A stretch of 64,000 bases of DNA from Mesorhizobium loti (GCF_013170705.1 NZ_CP033334.1:5991501-6055500); one strand, 5' to 3'. Numbered from the stretch's first letter, positions 8,842-18,386 are shown. Program-made: numbers and translations. Notes: generated by a model not told the origin, from the letters alone.

Positions 8842-9954
8842 ATGGCTAGAATCGAGAAAATCGAACTGCGGATGGTGGACCTTGTGCCCAAGGTCAAGCG
8901 CACCGACGCGATCCAGAGCTTCGTCAGCCAGGAAACGCCGATCGTCACGATCACCGATTGCGACGGCGCGGTCGGTACGGGCTACAGCTACACGATCGGC
9001 ACCGGGGGTTCGTCGGTGATGCGGCTCTTGTCCGATCATCTGGCGCCGCGCCTGATCGGCCGTGATCCCGACATGATCGAGGCGATCTGGCACGATCTCG
9101 AATTCGCCACGCACGCCACCACGATCGGCGCGATCACGGCGATCGCCATCGCGGCGATCGATACGGCGCTTTGGGATCTCAGGGCGAAGAAACAGAACCT
9201 GCCGCTGTGGAAACTTGCCGGCGGCGCCAAGGACCGCTGCCCGCTCTACACCACCGAGGGCGGTTGGCTGCACATCGAGACGGCCGCCCTTGTCGATGAC
9301 GCGCTGGCCGCCAAGGCCAAGGGCTTTCGCGGCTCGAAGGTGAAGATCGGCAAGCCGCACGGTTCGGAAGACCTGGCGCGCCTGTCGGCCGTGCGCAAGG
9401 CTGTCGGCGACGGCTACGAGATCATGACCGATGCCAACCAGGGTTTTTCCGTCGACGAGGCGATCCGGCGTGCGGCGAGGCTGCGCGAACTCGACCTTGC
9501 CTGGATCGAGGAGCCGCTGCCGGCCGACGACATCGACGGGCACCTGCGTTTGTCAAACTCGACGCCGACGCCGATTGCGATCGGCGAGTCGCTCTATTCG
9601 ATGCGCCATTTCCGCGAATACATGCAGAAAGGCGCCTGCTCGATCGTCCAGGTCGATGTCGGCCGCATCGGCGGCATCACGCCCTGGCTCAAGATCGCCC
9701 ACACGGCGGAGGCCTTCGACATTCCGGTCTGCCCGCATTTCCTGATGGAATTGCATGTCAGCCTGACCTGCGCTGTTCAGAACGGCCGGTATGTCGAGTA
9801 CATTCCGCAGCTCGACCAGTTGACCGGCAAGCATATGCGCATCGAGGATGGGCACGCACTGGCGCCCGACGAGCCCGGCATCGGCATCGATTGGGACTGG
9901 GACGCGGTCAAGGCCATGAGCATCGCCGAATTCACCACGGCGATCACCAAATAG
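8842..9954 (+). CDS. Mandelate racemase / muconate lactonizing enzyme family sugar-acid dehydratase
   Basis: The 370-residue enolase-superfamily enzyme has the capping N-terminal domain and a barrel with all expected catalytic positions: Lys166 and Lys168 (SKVKIG), metal ligands Asp197 (DAN), Glu223 (IEEPL) and Glu249 (IGES), and a general acid/base His299 (CPHF). The KxK motif places it in the mandelate racemase subgroup, in which many members dehydrate sugar acids such as fuconate, rhamnonate or galactonate. Its place between a sugar importer and a mutarotase/dehydrogenase pair supports an aldonate dehydratase role in the cytoplasm. The specific acid cannot be decided without structure or assay. 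Confidence 0.88.
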   Translation: MARIEKIELRMVDLVPKVKRTDAIQSFVSQETPIVTITDCDGAVGTGYSYTIGTGGSSVMRLLSDHLAPRLIGRDPDMIEAIWHDLEFATHATTIGAITAIAIAAIDTALWDLRAKKQNLPLWKLAGGAKDRCPLYTTEGGWLHIETAALVDDALAAKAKGFRGSKVKIGKPHGSEDLARLSAVRKAVGDGYEIMTDANQGFSVDEAIRRAARLRELDLAWIEEPLPADDIDGHLRLSNSTPTPIAIGESLYSMRHFREYMQKGACSIVQVDVGRIGGITPWLKIAHTAEAFDIPVCPHFLMELHVSLTCAVQNGRYVEYIPQLDQLTGKHMRIEDGHALAPDEPGIGIDWDWDAVKAMSIAEFTTAITK

Positions 9955-9963
9955 GAGACGGAT

Positions 9964-10293
9964 ATGCAGCGGATGGGGATGGTGCTGGGGTTGAAACCGG
10001 AAAAGGTGGAGGAGTATGTCCGCCTCCACGCCGCCGTCTGGCCCGACGTGCTGACCATGATCTCGGCCTGCAACATCAAGAATTACTCGATCTACCTGAA
10101 GCGGCCCGAGAACCTCCTGTTTTCCTATTTCGAATATCACGGCACCGACTACGCGGCCGACATGGCCAAGATGGCAGCGGACCCGAAGACGCAGGAATGG
10201 TGGGCGGTCTGCATGCCGTGCCAGGAACCGCTGGCGACCCGCAAGGAGGGCGAATGGTGGGCTTCGATGGACGAGGTCTTCCATCATGACTGA
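9964..10293 (+). CDS. L-rhamnose mutarotase family protein
   Basis: The 109-residue protein belongs to the RhaM/RhaU family (PF05336), small dimers that interconvert alpha and beta anomers of L-rhamnose or L-fucose-like sugars. Family marks are the N-terminal MQRMGMVLGLKPEKVEEYV, the HAAVWPDVL motif with the conserved His, the NYSIYL strand and the terminal WW pair ([13 protein letters not shown]). Length is normal for the family. It overlaps the next gene by eight bases. It suggests that the imported compound is a reducing 6-deoxyhexose or related aldose that must be in the right anomeric form for the dehydrogenase encoded next. Confidence 0.9.
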   Translation: MQRMGMVLGLKPEKVEEYVRLHAAVWPDVLTMISACNIKNYSIYLKRPENLLFSYFEYHGTDYAADMAKMAADPKTQEWWAVCMPCQEPLATRKEGEWWASMDEVFHHD

Positions 10294-11362
10294 GGGCGGT
10301 TTCTACCCTGCCTCGCTCATCCAGTCCTGGCCCAAACCCTCGAAGCCCCGGCCGATCGTCACTTTCGGCGCAGGTTCGATCGTCGGAGATGCGCATTTCC
10401 CGGCCTACAGAAAAGCAGGTTTTCCGGTTGCCGGACTTTATGATCCGGATCAGACAAAGGCGCGGACCCTGGCCGAGAAATGGGGGGTCACCGCATTCCG
10501 CTCGGTGGAAGAAGCGGCCACCGTCAAGGATGCGATCTTCGATCTGGCAACGCCGCCGGGACGGCACGCCGAGATCCTGAAAGCTCTCCCGGACGGCGCG
10601 GTCGCGTTGATCCAGAAGCCGATGGGCAATTATCTCGGCGAGGCTACCGAAATCCTCGAAATCTGCCGCGCCAAGAACCTCAAGGCGGCCGTGAACTTCC
10701 AGCTGCGCTTCGCGCCGATGATGCTGGCGCTCAAGGATGCCATCGCCAAGGGCTGGCTCGGCGAGGTCGTCGATTTCGACGCATGGCTGGCGCTGGCGAC
10801 GCCGTGGCAATTGTGGGAGTTCCTGCTCAAGGCGCCCCGCGTCGAGATCGCCATGCACTCGATCCATTATCTCGATCTCGTCAGGCAATTGCTTGGCGAC
10901 CCCAAGGGCGTGCACGCCAAGACACTCGGCCATCCCAACCACAAGGTGGCGCAGACGCGCACCAGCGCCATTCTCGACTATGGCGACACGGTGCGCTGCG
11001 CGCTGTCGATCAATCACGACCATAAGTTCGGTCGCCGTCACCAGGCCTGCGAATTCCGCATCTGCGGCACCGAAGGGGCGGCCTACCTCAAGCTTGGCCT
11101 CAATCTCGATTATCCCACTGGCGAGCCGGATATCCTGGAAATCCATCCAAAGGGTGGAACGGACTGGGTCACCGTGCCGCTTGCCGGTGAATGGTTCCCC
11201 GACGCCTTCGTCGGACGCATGGCCAATGTGCAGCGCTTTGCGGCCGGAGAAGACCACGAACTGGTCAGCTCGGTCGAGGACGCCTGGAATACCATGGCAC
11301 TGGTGGAAGCCGCCTATAAATCGAGCGCGGCGCCGGCGACGCCGATCGCGGAAAGACCTTGA
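10286..11362 (+). CDS. Gfo/Idh/MocA-family NAD(P)-dependent oxidoreductase
   Basis: The 358-residue protein has an N-terminal Rossmann nucleotide-binding fold ([19 protein letters not shown]) and a conserved [10 protein letters not shown] block equivalent to the family EKP motif. The C-terminal alpha/beta domain carries [15 protein letters not shown], in which the His/Asp pair is typical of the catalytic region. Such enzymes oxidise the C1 or C2 hydroxyl of sugars or cyclitols. Its place after a mutarotase and dehydratase suggests that it oxidises the sugar to the lactone or acid. It overlaps its upstream neighbour by eight bases and its downstream neighbour by one. Confidence 0.9.
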   Translation: MTEGGFYPASLIQSWPKPSKPRPIVTFGAGSIVGDAHFPAYRKAGFPVAGLYDPDQTKARTLAEKWGVTAFRSVEEAATVKDAIFDLATPPGRHAEILKALPDGAVALIQKPMGNYLGEATEILEICRAKNLKAAVNFQLRFAPMMLALKDAIAKGWLGEVVDFDAWLALATPWQLWEFLLKAPRVEIAMHSIHYLDLVRQLLGDPKGVHAKTLGHPNHKVAQTRTSAILDYGDTVRCALSINHDHKFGRRHQACEFRICGTEGAAYLKLGLNLDYPTGEPDILEIHPKGGTDWVTVPLAGEWFPDAFVGRMANVQRFAAGEDHELVSSVEDAWNTMALVEAAYKSSAAPATPIAERP

Positions 11363-11814
11363 TGGAACAGATCCAGTATTTCGAGGATTACGAGATCGGC
11401 TCGTCGCGCCTGACCAGCGGCCGCACCATCACCGAAACGGATTTCATCGTCCATGCCGGCCACACCGGCGATTTCTTCCCCCACCACATGGACGCCGAAT
11501 ATATGAAGACGACGCCGTTCGGCCAGCGCATCGCGCATGGCACGCTGGTGTTCTCGGTCGGCATCGGCTTGACGGCAAGCATCGTCAACCCGGTCGCCTT
11601 CTCCTATGGCTATGACCGGCTGCGCTTCATCAAGCCGGTGTTCATCGGCGACACGATCCGCACGCGCACCACCATCACGTCCAGGGAAGACGATCCCAAG
11701 CGACCGGGTTCCGGACGCGTGATCGAACGCTGCGAGGTGGTCAACCAGCGTGGCGAAGTGGTGCTGGCGGCCGACCACATCTACATCGTCGAACGCAAGC
11801 CGGCGCAGGGCTGA
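11362..11814 (+). CDS. MaoC-like dehydratase
   Basis: The 150-residue single hot-dog domain protein carries the MaoC active-site motif around [18 protein letters not shown] and the [15 protein letters not shown] helix. MaoC proteins add or remove water on acyl or enoyl-CoA thioesters. The ATG at 11362 overlaps the stop of the dehydrogenase gene (TGATG); a TTG at 11359 is possible. It is the last gene of the operon and a paralogue of the partial gene at 1-282. A CoA-ester enzyme in a sugar-acid operon is uncommon and links this operon to the CoA-transferase gene at 279. Confidence 0.9.
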   Translation: MEQIQYFEDYEIGSSRLTSGRTITETDFIVHAGHTGDFFPHHMDAEYMKTTPFGQRIAHGTLVFSVGIGLTASIVNPVAFSYGYDRLRFIKPVFIGDTIRTRTTITSREDDPKRPGSGRVIERCEVVNQRGEVVLAADHIYIVERKPAQG

Positions 11815-11827
11815 AGCTCACTCAATC

Positions 11828-12625
11828 TCAAGAACCGGTGGCGCGTGCGGTGATACGCTCGAGCCCAAGCAGCAGGACCAGCGTGGCCGCCACCAGGATC
11901 ATCGTCAGGGCCGCGCCTGCAAAGATGTCGCCGCGATCGGTAAGGCTGAAGATCGATACCGGCAGCGTCACCCAGCCTGGAGGATAGACCATGACGGTGG
12001 CGCCGAGTTCGCCCATCGACAGCGCGAAGCTCAAGCCGAAGGCGGCGACGAGATAGGGTGCCAGCAGTGGCAGCGTGACGTGCCAGAGCCGGTAGGCCGG
12101 CCGCGCGCCGAGGCTTGATGCCACCTGTTCGAAGTCGGGCGAAAGCCGTGCCAGGCCGGCCGAGACATTGCCGAAGGTGAAGGCCGAGATCAGCACGAAA
12201 TGCGCGATCATGACGATCGCCACCGTGCCGTTGAGCAGCAGCGGCGGATGGCTGAAGGCGACCAGCAGGCCAAGGCCGACCGACACAGAAGGCACCGCAC
12301 TGGGGATGAAGAACAGCAGGCCCAGCAGGCGCTTCAAGGCGTGCCCTTGAAGGCGAAGCGAAAGGGCCGCCCAGGTGCCGCTGACCAATGCAAGCGCACT
12401 GGCCAGGAAGCCGGTAATCAGGCTGGCCTTGACCGAGTTCCAGGCCGACCCCCTGACCACATCGGTGTAATGTTCCGTCGTCAGGCCATTGGGCAGCACG
12501 CCGTTCCACTGGTCGGCAAGGCTGGACAGAAGGATGACAGCCAGCGGCGCCAGGAACAGCACACCGAAGATCAGCGCGAAAAGCAACCACAGCACGATGC
12601 GACCAGGGCGTGACCAGACCAGCAT
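11828..12625 (-). CDS. phnV: 2-aminoethylphosphonate ABC transporter permease PhnV
   Basis: The 265-residue inner-membrane permease begins with a hydrophobic segment (IVLWLLFALIFGVLFLAPLA) and carries the binding-protein-dependent permease loop with SLGARPAYRLWHVTLPLLAP. The ATG at 12625 is chosen because the long upstream extension of this frame lies inside the phnU coding region and is out of character. It is the fourth gene of phnSTUV, and the start follows the phnU stop by two bases. With PhnU it forms the channel for 2-aminoethylphosphonate import. The identity rests mainly on the neighbourhood and on the PhnS-type binding protein. Confidence 0.88.
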   Translation of the reverse strand: MLVWSRPGRIVLWLLFALIFGVLFLAPLAVILLSSLADQWNGVLPNGLTTEHYTDVVRGSAWNSVKASLITGFLASALALVSGTWAALSLRLQGHALKRLLGLLFFIPSAVPSVSVGLGLLVAFSHPPLLLNGTVAIVMIAHFVLISAFTFGNVSAGLARLSPDFEQVASSLGARPAYRLWHVTLPLLAPYLVAAFGLSFALSMGELGATVMVYPPGWVTLPVSIFSLTDRGDIFAGAALTMILVAATLVLLLGLERITARATGS

Positions 12626-12627
12626 GG

Positions 12628-13485
12628 CTAGACCCCCAACCGGCCGGCGGCGAAACGGTAGAGGCCGAACAGGCCGAGCGACAACGCGATGTTGACCACT
12701 GCGATGATGCAGGCCACCTGATAGGCCGATTCCTGGATTGCCTTGCCGTAAATCAGCAGCGGCAGCGTGATGACGCCCTTGGCGCCGATGAACAGCACGA
12801 TGCCGAACTCGTTGACGGTCAACAGCAGGCAGAGACTCCCACCGGCTATGAGCGCGGGCACCGCCGCCGGCAGGATCACCTGGCGCACGATGCGGAACGG
12901 CCTGGCGCCGAGCACGCTTGCCGCTTCGATCTGGCCCCGGTCGACGAGCGAAAATGCAGCGAGCAGCGGCCGCAGGATAAAGGGCGTGTAGACCGTGACT
13001 TCGGCCAGCACCACGCCCCATGTCGAATAGAGGAAATCGACGGGTGGCAGCGGCAGTGAGAAGGCCTCCATCAGCCCGGTGTTGAGCATGCCGGCAGAGC
13101 CGTAGAGGAAGGTGAAGGCAAGTGTCACCAGGAAGGTCGGCAGCGCGATGAAGGTGTCGATCAGCCGGGCGATGAAACCACTGCCAGGGAACGGCACGAA
13201 GGCCAGGATCAGCGCCAGGACGAGGCCGACGATCAAGCATCCGGCCGTCGCCGTGACCGAGATCGTCACTGTGTTGATCAGCGCGTTGAGAAAGAAGCGC
13301 GAATGCAGGACGCGAAAAATCTCGGCGGCATTGGCGACGCCGCTGTCGTCAAGGAAAGCCTGCCGGGCAATGAGCGCCAGCGGATAAAAGAACAGCAGCG
13401 CCAGCAGAGCAGCCGGTGGCACGATCCAGAATTTGCCGGGTTCCCGCCTGATCGCCGGCACGTCAAGGGCGACCGCCTCAGACAC
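12628..13485 (-). CDS. phnU: 2-aminoethylphosphonate ABC transporter permease PhnU
   Basis: The 285-residue permease has six or more membrane segments, beginning with FWIVPPAALLALLFFYPLAL, and the permease loop EAASVLGARPFRIVRQVILP. A GTG start at 13485 overlaps the end of the ATPase gene by eight bases and gives a normal N-terminus. The longer frame up to 13608 runs antiphase through the ATPase. It pairs with PhnV in the inner membrane. Confidence 0.88.
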   Translation of the reverse strand: MSEAVALDVPAIRREPGKFWIVPPAALLALLFFYPLALIARQAFLDDSGVANAAEIFRVLHSRFFLNALINTVTISVTATAGCLIVGLVLALILAFVPFPGSGFIARLIDTFIALPTFLVTLAFTFLYGSAGMLNTGLMEAFSLPLPPVDFLYSTWGVVLAEVTVYTPFILRPLLAAFSLVDRGQIEAASVLGARPFRIVRQVILPAAVPALIAGGSLCLLLTVNEFGIVLFIGAKGVITLPLLIYGKAIQESAYQVACIIAVVNIALSLGLFGLYRFAAGRLGV

Positions 13486-14623
13486 CGGCGTCTTCCGGCA
13501 GCAGCGAAGTGTCGGCAGGGGCGAAGAACAGCGGCACCCGGGCGCCGAGTTCGGGCAAGGCGATCGGCAGCTTCGTCGCCGAGACGCGAACCGGCGTGCC
13601 CTCGACATCGAGCACGAGATGGGTGAGTTCGCCCTGCCAGTGCACCTCCCTCAACGTGCCGACGATGCGGTTGGTGTGCTCGCTGTCGGCCGTCAGGCTG
13701 AGATGCTGCGGTCTGATGCAGAGCAAGCTCTTGTCGCCGGCCTTCTCGTCACGACCGGCACCAACGAGCACCGCATCGCCATGCCTTGCCGTGGCAAAGC
13801 CCTTCGACCCGACGCCCTCGGCGACCGTCACCGGCAGCAGGTTGGCGCGGCCGAGGAACTCGGCGGTGAACCGGTTCGGCGGGCGGCGGTAGAGTTCGGT
13901 TGTCGGTCCGTGCGAACAGACCCTGCCGTCACGCATGATGGCGATCTTGTCGGCGAGCGTCAGCGCCTCGGTCTGGTCGTGAGTGACGTAGAGGATGGTC
14001 AGGCCCGGCAGGCTACGGTGCAGGCGAGCAATCTCCTCGACCATGTTGCGGCGGATCTGCGCGTCGAGCGCCGACAGAGGCTCGTCGAGGAGCAGCACAC
14101 GCGGCCGAACAGCCAAAGCGCGGGCAATCGCGACGCGCTGCTGTTGACCGCCCGAAAGCTCGCGCGGATAACGCCGGGCAAAGGTCGCCATGCCGACGGT
14201 GCCGAGCGCATCCCTGACCCGCTCGGCGATCAGCGCCTTGTCGGCGCCTTGCGCCCGCAGGCCAAAAGCAACGTTGTCTTCCACCCGCATATGCGGAAAC
14301 AGCGCATAGTTCTGCACCACCATGCCGAGCCCTCGCTCGTAGGGCGGCAGGTCTGTCACATCGGTGGCGCCGATGCGGATGCGGCCACTTGCCGGCCGCA
14401 CGAAACCAGCGACGGCCCGCAAGGCGGTGGTCTTGCCAGAACCGGACGGGCCGATCATCGCCAGGATTTCACCCGGCGCGATGTCCAGGGTCAGCGGATG
14501 CAGGACGACATGCGCGCCATAGGCGACGCTGACCTTGTCGAAGTGGACATTGGAGCCGGCGCCGCGAATTTTCGCGGCGTCGATGTCCATGACATTGGTA
14601 CCAGTAAAGGCGGCGGCCGACAT
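13478..14623 (-). CDS. phnT: 2-aminoethylphosphonate ABC transporter ATP-binding protein PhnT
   Basis: The 381-residue ATPase has Walker A GPSGSGKTT, Q-loop MVVQNYALFPHMRV, signature LSGGQQQRVAIARA, Walker B RVLLLDEPLSALD, H-loop VTHDQTEAL and a C-terminal TOBE domain. This is the Fe3+/spermidine/2-AEP importer subclass. The ATG at 14623 has GGAGGA about eight bases upstream. It lies between the PhnS-type binding protein and the two permeases. Confidence 0.92.
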   Translation of the reverse strand: MSAAAFTGTNVMDIDAAKIRGAGSNVHFDKVSVAYGAHVVLHPLTLDIAPGEILAMIGPSGSGKTTALRAVAGFVRPASGRIRIGATDVTDLPPYERGLGMVVQNYALFPHMRVEDNVAFGLRAQGADKALIAERVRDALGTVGMATFARRYPRELSGGQQQRVAIARALAVRPRVLLLDEPLSALDAQIRRNMVEEIARLHRSLPGLTILYVTHDQTEALTLADKIAIMRDGRVCSHGPTTELYRRPPNRFTAEFLGRANLLPVTVAEGVGSKGFATARHGDAVLVGAGRDEKAGDKSLLCIRPQHLSLTADSEHTNRIVGTLREVHWQGELTHLVLDVEGTPVRVSATKLPIALPELGARVPLFFAPADTSLLPEDAGV

Positions 14624-14655
14624 GGCTTGGTCCTCCGGATCTTTGCCCTCGGGTG

Positions 14656-15687
14656 TCAGCTTCCGGTCGCCTCGTTCCACTTCTTGACGTAGTCTGGAAG
14701 CTTGCTCAGTGCCTCGTCCCAATTCGGCGACCAGATGGTGACGCCCTTCATCGCCTCCTGCGCCTTTGCGAAGTTGGCGTCATCAGGCTTCACGTCCTTG
14801 CGGGCCGGCAGGCCGAGCGCAACCGAGCTCACCGTCGACTGGGCCTCCTTGGAAAGCAGGAAGTCGATCAGCTTCTTGCCGTTGTCGGCATTGGGTGCGC
14901 CGGTGACCAGACCGATTTCATAGGGCAGCGCAAAGGTGGAGCGGGTGCCATCCGGCCCGGCGGGCCAGAAAACCCTGATGTTGGGATTGTCGGCCATCTG
15001 CGACATGTTCATCTGCAGATCGCCATTGGCGACATGCAGTTCGCCCTTGTTGACCAGTGCGGTCAGCTTGCCGGTGGAGGCGGACGGACCGACATTGTTG
15101 TCCTGCAGCTTCTTCATGAACTCGAAGCCGGCGTCCTCGCCGCCGAAGGCGTGGATGATCTGCAGCATGACGGCTGTGCCGTCACCGGCCTGGCCGGGGG
15201 TCGAATACTGGATCTTGCCCTTGAATTTAGGGTCGAGCAGATCGTTGTAGCTCTTGGGCGCTTCCGACAGCACGGCGCTGTTGTAGATGAAGTTCATGTA
15301 GTTGTTGACCAGCGGCCGGTACTTGTCGGCGCCGCCGTCGATCTGGTCGGCGCCTGCCGGCTTGTAATCCTGCAGCAGACCGTCGGCGGCGGCGCGCTGG
15401 ACGAAGGGCGGCAAGGTCACCAGCACGTCGGCCTGCGGATTCGACTTTTCCTTGGCGACGCGCTCGACGACACCGCCGGAGCCGGCCTCGATATACTGCA
15501 CGGTGATGCCGGTCGCCTTGGTGAAGGCAGCGAATTCGGTCTCGTACCAGCTGCCATTGCCGTCATGCAGGCCGTCGGCGGAATAGATGGTGACGACGCC
15601 GTCGGCGAATGCTGGTCCGACGAGAGCCGACGACGCCAGGAGCGACGCGGCGAAAGCCATGGCTATGGTTGCATTGCGCGATTTCAT
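14656..15687 (-). CDS. phnS: 2-aminoethylphosphonate ABC transporter substrate-binding protein PhnS
   Basis: The 343-residue periplasmic protein has a signal peptide ([20 protein letters not shown], cleavage near PAFA/DGVVT). The mature start [19 protein letters not shown] and the block [16 protein letters not shown] are characteristic of the PhnS family of 2-AEP-binding proteins, which are related to iron-binding proteins. AGGGGA stands ahead of the ATG. It is the first gene of phnSTUV and lies beside the whole AEP degradation set, which supports the ligand assignment. Confidence 0.92.
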   Translation of the reverse strand: MKSRNATIAMAFAASLLASSALVGPAFADGVVTIYSADGLHDGNGSWYETEFAAFTKATGITVQYIEAGSGGVVERVAKEKSNPQADVLVTLPPFVQRAAADGLLQDYKPAGADQIDGGADKYRPLVNNYMNFIYNSAVLSEAPKSYNDLLDPKFKGKIQYSTPGQAGDGTAVMLQIIHAFGGEDAGFEFMKKLQDNNVGPSASTGKLTALVNKGELHVANGDLQMNMSQMADNPNIRVFWPAGPDGTRSTFALPYEIGLVTGAPNADNGKKLIDFLLSKEAQSTVSSVALGLPARKDVKPDDANFAKAQEAMKGVTIWSPNWDEALSKLPDYVKKWNEATGS

Positions 15688-15818
15688 GGATCAGTTCCCC
15701 TGTGATTGTTGGCACATTCTTCGATGCACTAGGACCAATCGGCTTCGGATCTCTGGCGGACGTTGAGCCGGCTGGATGTCGTCGTTGTGACAACTTTGAG
15801 GATTGGGGATCGATAAGT

Positions 15819-15835
15819 AAAATCTATTTATTTTA
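15819..15835. promoter_or_regulatory. AT-rich element upstream of phnS, similar to one upstream of phnW
   Basis: The word AAAATCTATTTATTTTA at 15819-15835 is an isolated AT-rich stretch in the 255-base spacer between the dehydrogenase stop (15943) and the phnS start (15687). A similar word, AAAATCGTTATTTTG, lies upstream of phnW at 22636-22650. The shared AAAATC-TTATTTT pattern may be a binding site of the local LysR regulator. The rest of this spacer shows no gene. Confidence 0.4.
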
Positions 15836-15942
15836 TGACAGGCAAGCTTCTACTGATATTTGTCATGGAACTGTCGCATCCCTGTCTCAGGCACGATCCT
15901 GGCTGCGCGGGAAGTTTCTATCTATTTGAAAAATATAGTCTA

Positions 15943-16953
15943 TCAGGCGAACGAGACGCCCGAGACCTGCACCCGCAAACGCGGATCATGCGAGCGGATG
16001 GTCACCGGTCGACCTTCGAGGATCTCGAAGCAGCGCGCGAGCGTGTCGTCTTCAAGCCGCCGCATCGCCTCATGCGTGAAGAAGGTAAGATGCGGAAACA
16101 GGATCACATTGTCGCGATCGAACAGGGCGCTCATCGGATGGCCAGACCTCGCCAATGGCTCGACCGAATAGACGTCAAGCGCGGAGCCACCGATACTGCC
16201 GGCAACGATCGCATCGACAAGCGCCGCCTCGTCGATCAGTGCGCCGCGCGAGACGTTGATGATGATTGCGGAGGCCTTTAGGCAAGCGAGTTCCGCCTTG
16301 CCGATCAGGCCGCGCGTCTTGTCGTTGAGCACGCAATGAAGGGAAACGAAGTCGCAGGCGCGCAGCATGGCATGGAGATCATCGACCTTTTCGATGCCGG
16401 CGGCCTGCAGGGTTGCGGCATCGACACCAGGATCGAAGCCAAGCACGCGAGCACGAAACCCTTGGCCTGCCATGCGCGCCATGCTGCGGCCGATCTTGCC
16501 GCAGCCGACGAGCCCCAGCGTGGCGCCGGACATGTCTCGGCCGAGCCAGCGCTGCTCGGGCCAGATCCAGCCGTCACGCGATACCGCCGCTGTGATCGCC
16601 GGCAATCGCTTGGCCAGCGCGATCATCAGGGCGAACGCACCCTCGGCGACGGTCTCCTCGGCATACTCCGGCACGTTGACGACGGGAATGCCGCGCCGCA
16701 TCGCGGCAGGGATGTCGATCGCATCGATGCCGACGCCGTATTTGACGATGCCCTTCAACTTCGGCGCTGCGTCGATCACCGGCGCGGTGATGGGCGTGTA
16801 GCACATGAGAAGGAGATCGGCGTCGGCAACGGCGTGCATCAAGTCCGCCTCGGCAATGCCGTCCGGCAGCGTCACCAGGTCGACGCCGCTTGCCCGCAAG
16901 CCGGCATCGATGCCTGGGCATTCGAGTTCCCGGTCGGTGCGCACGGCCTTCAT
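15943..16953 (-). CDS. D-isomer-specific 2-hydroxyacid dehydrogenase of the phosphonate cluster
   Basis: The 336-residue NAD(P)-dependent dehydrogenase has the Rossmann motif GLVGCGKIG (residues 147-155) and the full catalytic triad of the family: Arg236 (NVSRGALID), Glu265 (YSVEP) and His288 (PHLTF). It starts two bases after the pbfA stop, so it is co-translated with it. No 2-hydroxyacid is part of the standard AEP route, so it may reduce or oxidise a side product, for example phosphonopyruvate/phospholactate, or handle pyruvate made in the AEP/alanine cycle. That role is inference; the enzyme family is secure. Confidence 0.88.
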   Translation of the reverse strand: MKAVRTDRELECPGIDAGLRASGVDLVTLPDGIAEADLMHAVADADLLLMCYTPITAPVIDAAPKLKGIVKYGVGIDAIDIPAAMRRGIPVVNVPEYAEETVAEGAFALMIALAKRLPAITAAVSRDGWIWPEQRWLGRDMSGATLGLVGCGKIGRSMARMAGQGFRARVLGFDPGVDAATLQAAGIEKVDDLHAMLRACDFVSLHCVLNDKTRGLIGKAELACLKASAIIINVSRGALIDEAALVDAIVAGSIGGSALDVYSVEPLARSGHPMSALFDRDNVILFPHLTFFTHEAMRRLEDDTLARCFEILEGRPVTIRSHDPRLRVQVSGVSFA

Positions 16954-16955
16954 GA

Positions 16956-18317
16956 TCAGGCCGCGAGCACGGCGCGCTCGACGATGTCGAGCGCGCGGTC
17001 GAGATCGGCTTTCGAGATGACCAGCGGCGGCGACAGCGTCAGCACATTGCCATGGCTGATCTTGAAGCTCAGGCCCTGCTCGAGGCAGGCGTAGAAGACG
17101 CGTTCGGCGAGATCACGCGCCGGCTGGCGCGTGGCGCGATCCTCGACCAGTTCAACGCCGACCATCAACCCCCTGCCCCTGACGTCGCCGACTTCAGGCG
17201 AACGCGCCATCAAGTCCTGCATGCGTCCAAGCATATGCCGGCCGAGCTCGGCCGCGCGTTCGACCAGCCCCTCTTCGAGGATGATGTCGATGGTGGTCAG
17301 CGCGGCGCGCGCCGTCACCGGGTTCTTTTCGTGGGTGTAGTGACCGATGGCGAAGCCGCCGGTGACGTCGAGGTCGCGGCGCGTGATGACGGCGGCAATC
17401 GGCAGGATACCGCCGCCCAGCGACTTGCCGAGAACGACGACGTCGGGTGTCACGCCGTCATGCTCGTGGGCGAAAAACCTACCTGTCTTGCCGAGACCAG
17501 TCGGGATCTCGTCGAAGATCAGCAGCGTTCCGTGCCGGTCGCAGGCCTCGCGCACGCGCTTCCAGAAGCCCGGCGGCGGCGGGTTGGGTGTCGCGCGCAT
17601 CGGTTCGGCGACGACCGCGGCCACATCCTGCTCGCGGTCAAGCACATAGGCGATCATGTTGGCGCAGGCGAGCCCGGACGCTTCAAGGGAATCGTGGCCA
17701 TAGGGGCAGCGATAGCCGTCCCAGGGCGCGACATGCTCGGTACCGGTCATCATCGGGCCTGATATGTGGGAGCGGAAGGTCGCCTCGCCGCCAACGCTTG
17801 CCGCGCCGAAGCCGGCGCCGTGAAAGGCATCCCAGAACGACACTGTCTTGAAGCGGCCGGTCGCGGCGCGTGCGATCTTCATCGCCACTTCGATGGCATC
17901 CGAGCCGCCTGTCGTGAACAGCACCTTGCCGAGATCGCCGGGCGCCAGCGCCGCCAGTTTCTCCGCCAGTTCGACAGCGGGCTCGCAGGTGAAGCGGCGC
18001 GGCGCGAAACAAAGTTCATCGAGCTGCTTCTTGATCGCTGCCACCAGCCTGGGATGGGCGTAGCCGAGGTGATGCACGCTGTTGCCGTGGAAATCCATGA
18101 AACGACGGCCGGCGGTGTCCTCGATCCAGATGCCTTCCGCCTTGGCGATCGTCGACAGACAGGGGCTGGAGAGGCTCTGATGCATGAAGGCGGCCGCGTC
18201 GCGATCGAGCAGACCGCGGATGCGGGGATCATCCTGGCCGGCGTCCCAGCGGCCGCGTGCCGCCGTCGTGTTGGAATCGCCCTCGGTATGCACAAGCTCT
18301 GATATTGCGGCCATCAT
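16956..18317 (-). CDS. pbfA: Class III PLP enzyme, probable (R)-1-hydroxy-2-aminoethylphosphonate ammonia-lyase PbfA
   Basis: The 453-residue fold-type I PLP enzyme of the class III aminotransferase family has FTTGGSDAIEVAMK (cofactor phosphate site), Asp269 in LLIFDEIPTG and the Schiff-base Lys298 in VLGKSLGGG. PbfA-type lyases belong to this family, are repeatedly linked with phnW, phnY and phnA, and remove ammonia from (R)-1-hydroxy-AEP to give phosphonoacetaldehyde. This lets the PhnW pathway also use hydroxylated AEP. Two ATG codons are adjacent at the start; GGAG lies three bases before the first and six before the second (18314), so the second may be used. An ordinary aminotransferase role is the main alternative. 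Confidence 0.82.
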   Translation of the reverse strand: MMAAISELVHTEGDSNTTAARGRWDAGQDDPRIRGLLDRDAAAFMHQSLSSPCLSTIAKAEGIWIEDTAGRRFMDFHGNSVHHLGYAHPRLVAAIKKQLDELCFAPRRFTCEPAVELAEKLAALAPGDLGKVLFTTGGSDAIEVAMKIARAATGRFKTVSFWDAFHGAGFGAASVGGEATFRSHISGPMMTGTEHVAPWDGYRCPYGHDSLEASGLACANMIAYVLDREQDVAAVVAEPMRATPNPPPPGFWKRVREACDRHGTLLIFDEIPTGLGKTGRFFAHEHDGVTPDVVVLGKSLGGGILPIAAVITRRDLDVTGGFAIGHYTHEKNPVTARAALTTIDIILEEGLVERAAELGRHMLGRMQDLMARSPEVGDVRGRGLMVGVELVEDRATRQPARDLAERVFYACLEQGLSFKISHGNVLTLSPPLVISKADLDRALDIVERAVLAA

Positions 18318-18386
18318 CGTCTCCGAAACGCGAATGAGGGAGCGTGGAACGCCCCCTCGACTAATCTGCCAGTCGACGCTGTCCGG

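Noticed and set aside
7675..9543. Minus-strand frame of 622 codons opposite the sugar ATPase and enolase-family genes
   Set aside because: No recognisable motif, and both opposite-strand genes have complete catalytic signatures.
12626..13240. N-terminal extension of the phnV frame by about 200 codons
   Set aside because: The extension is out of phase with phnU and has no membrane-segment character; the ATG at 12625 gives a normal permease.
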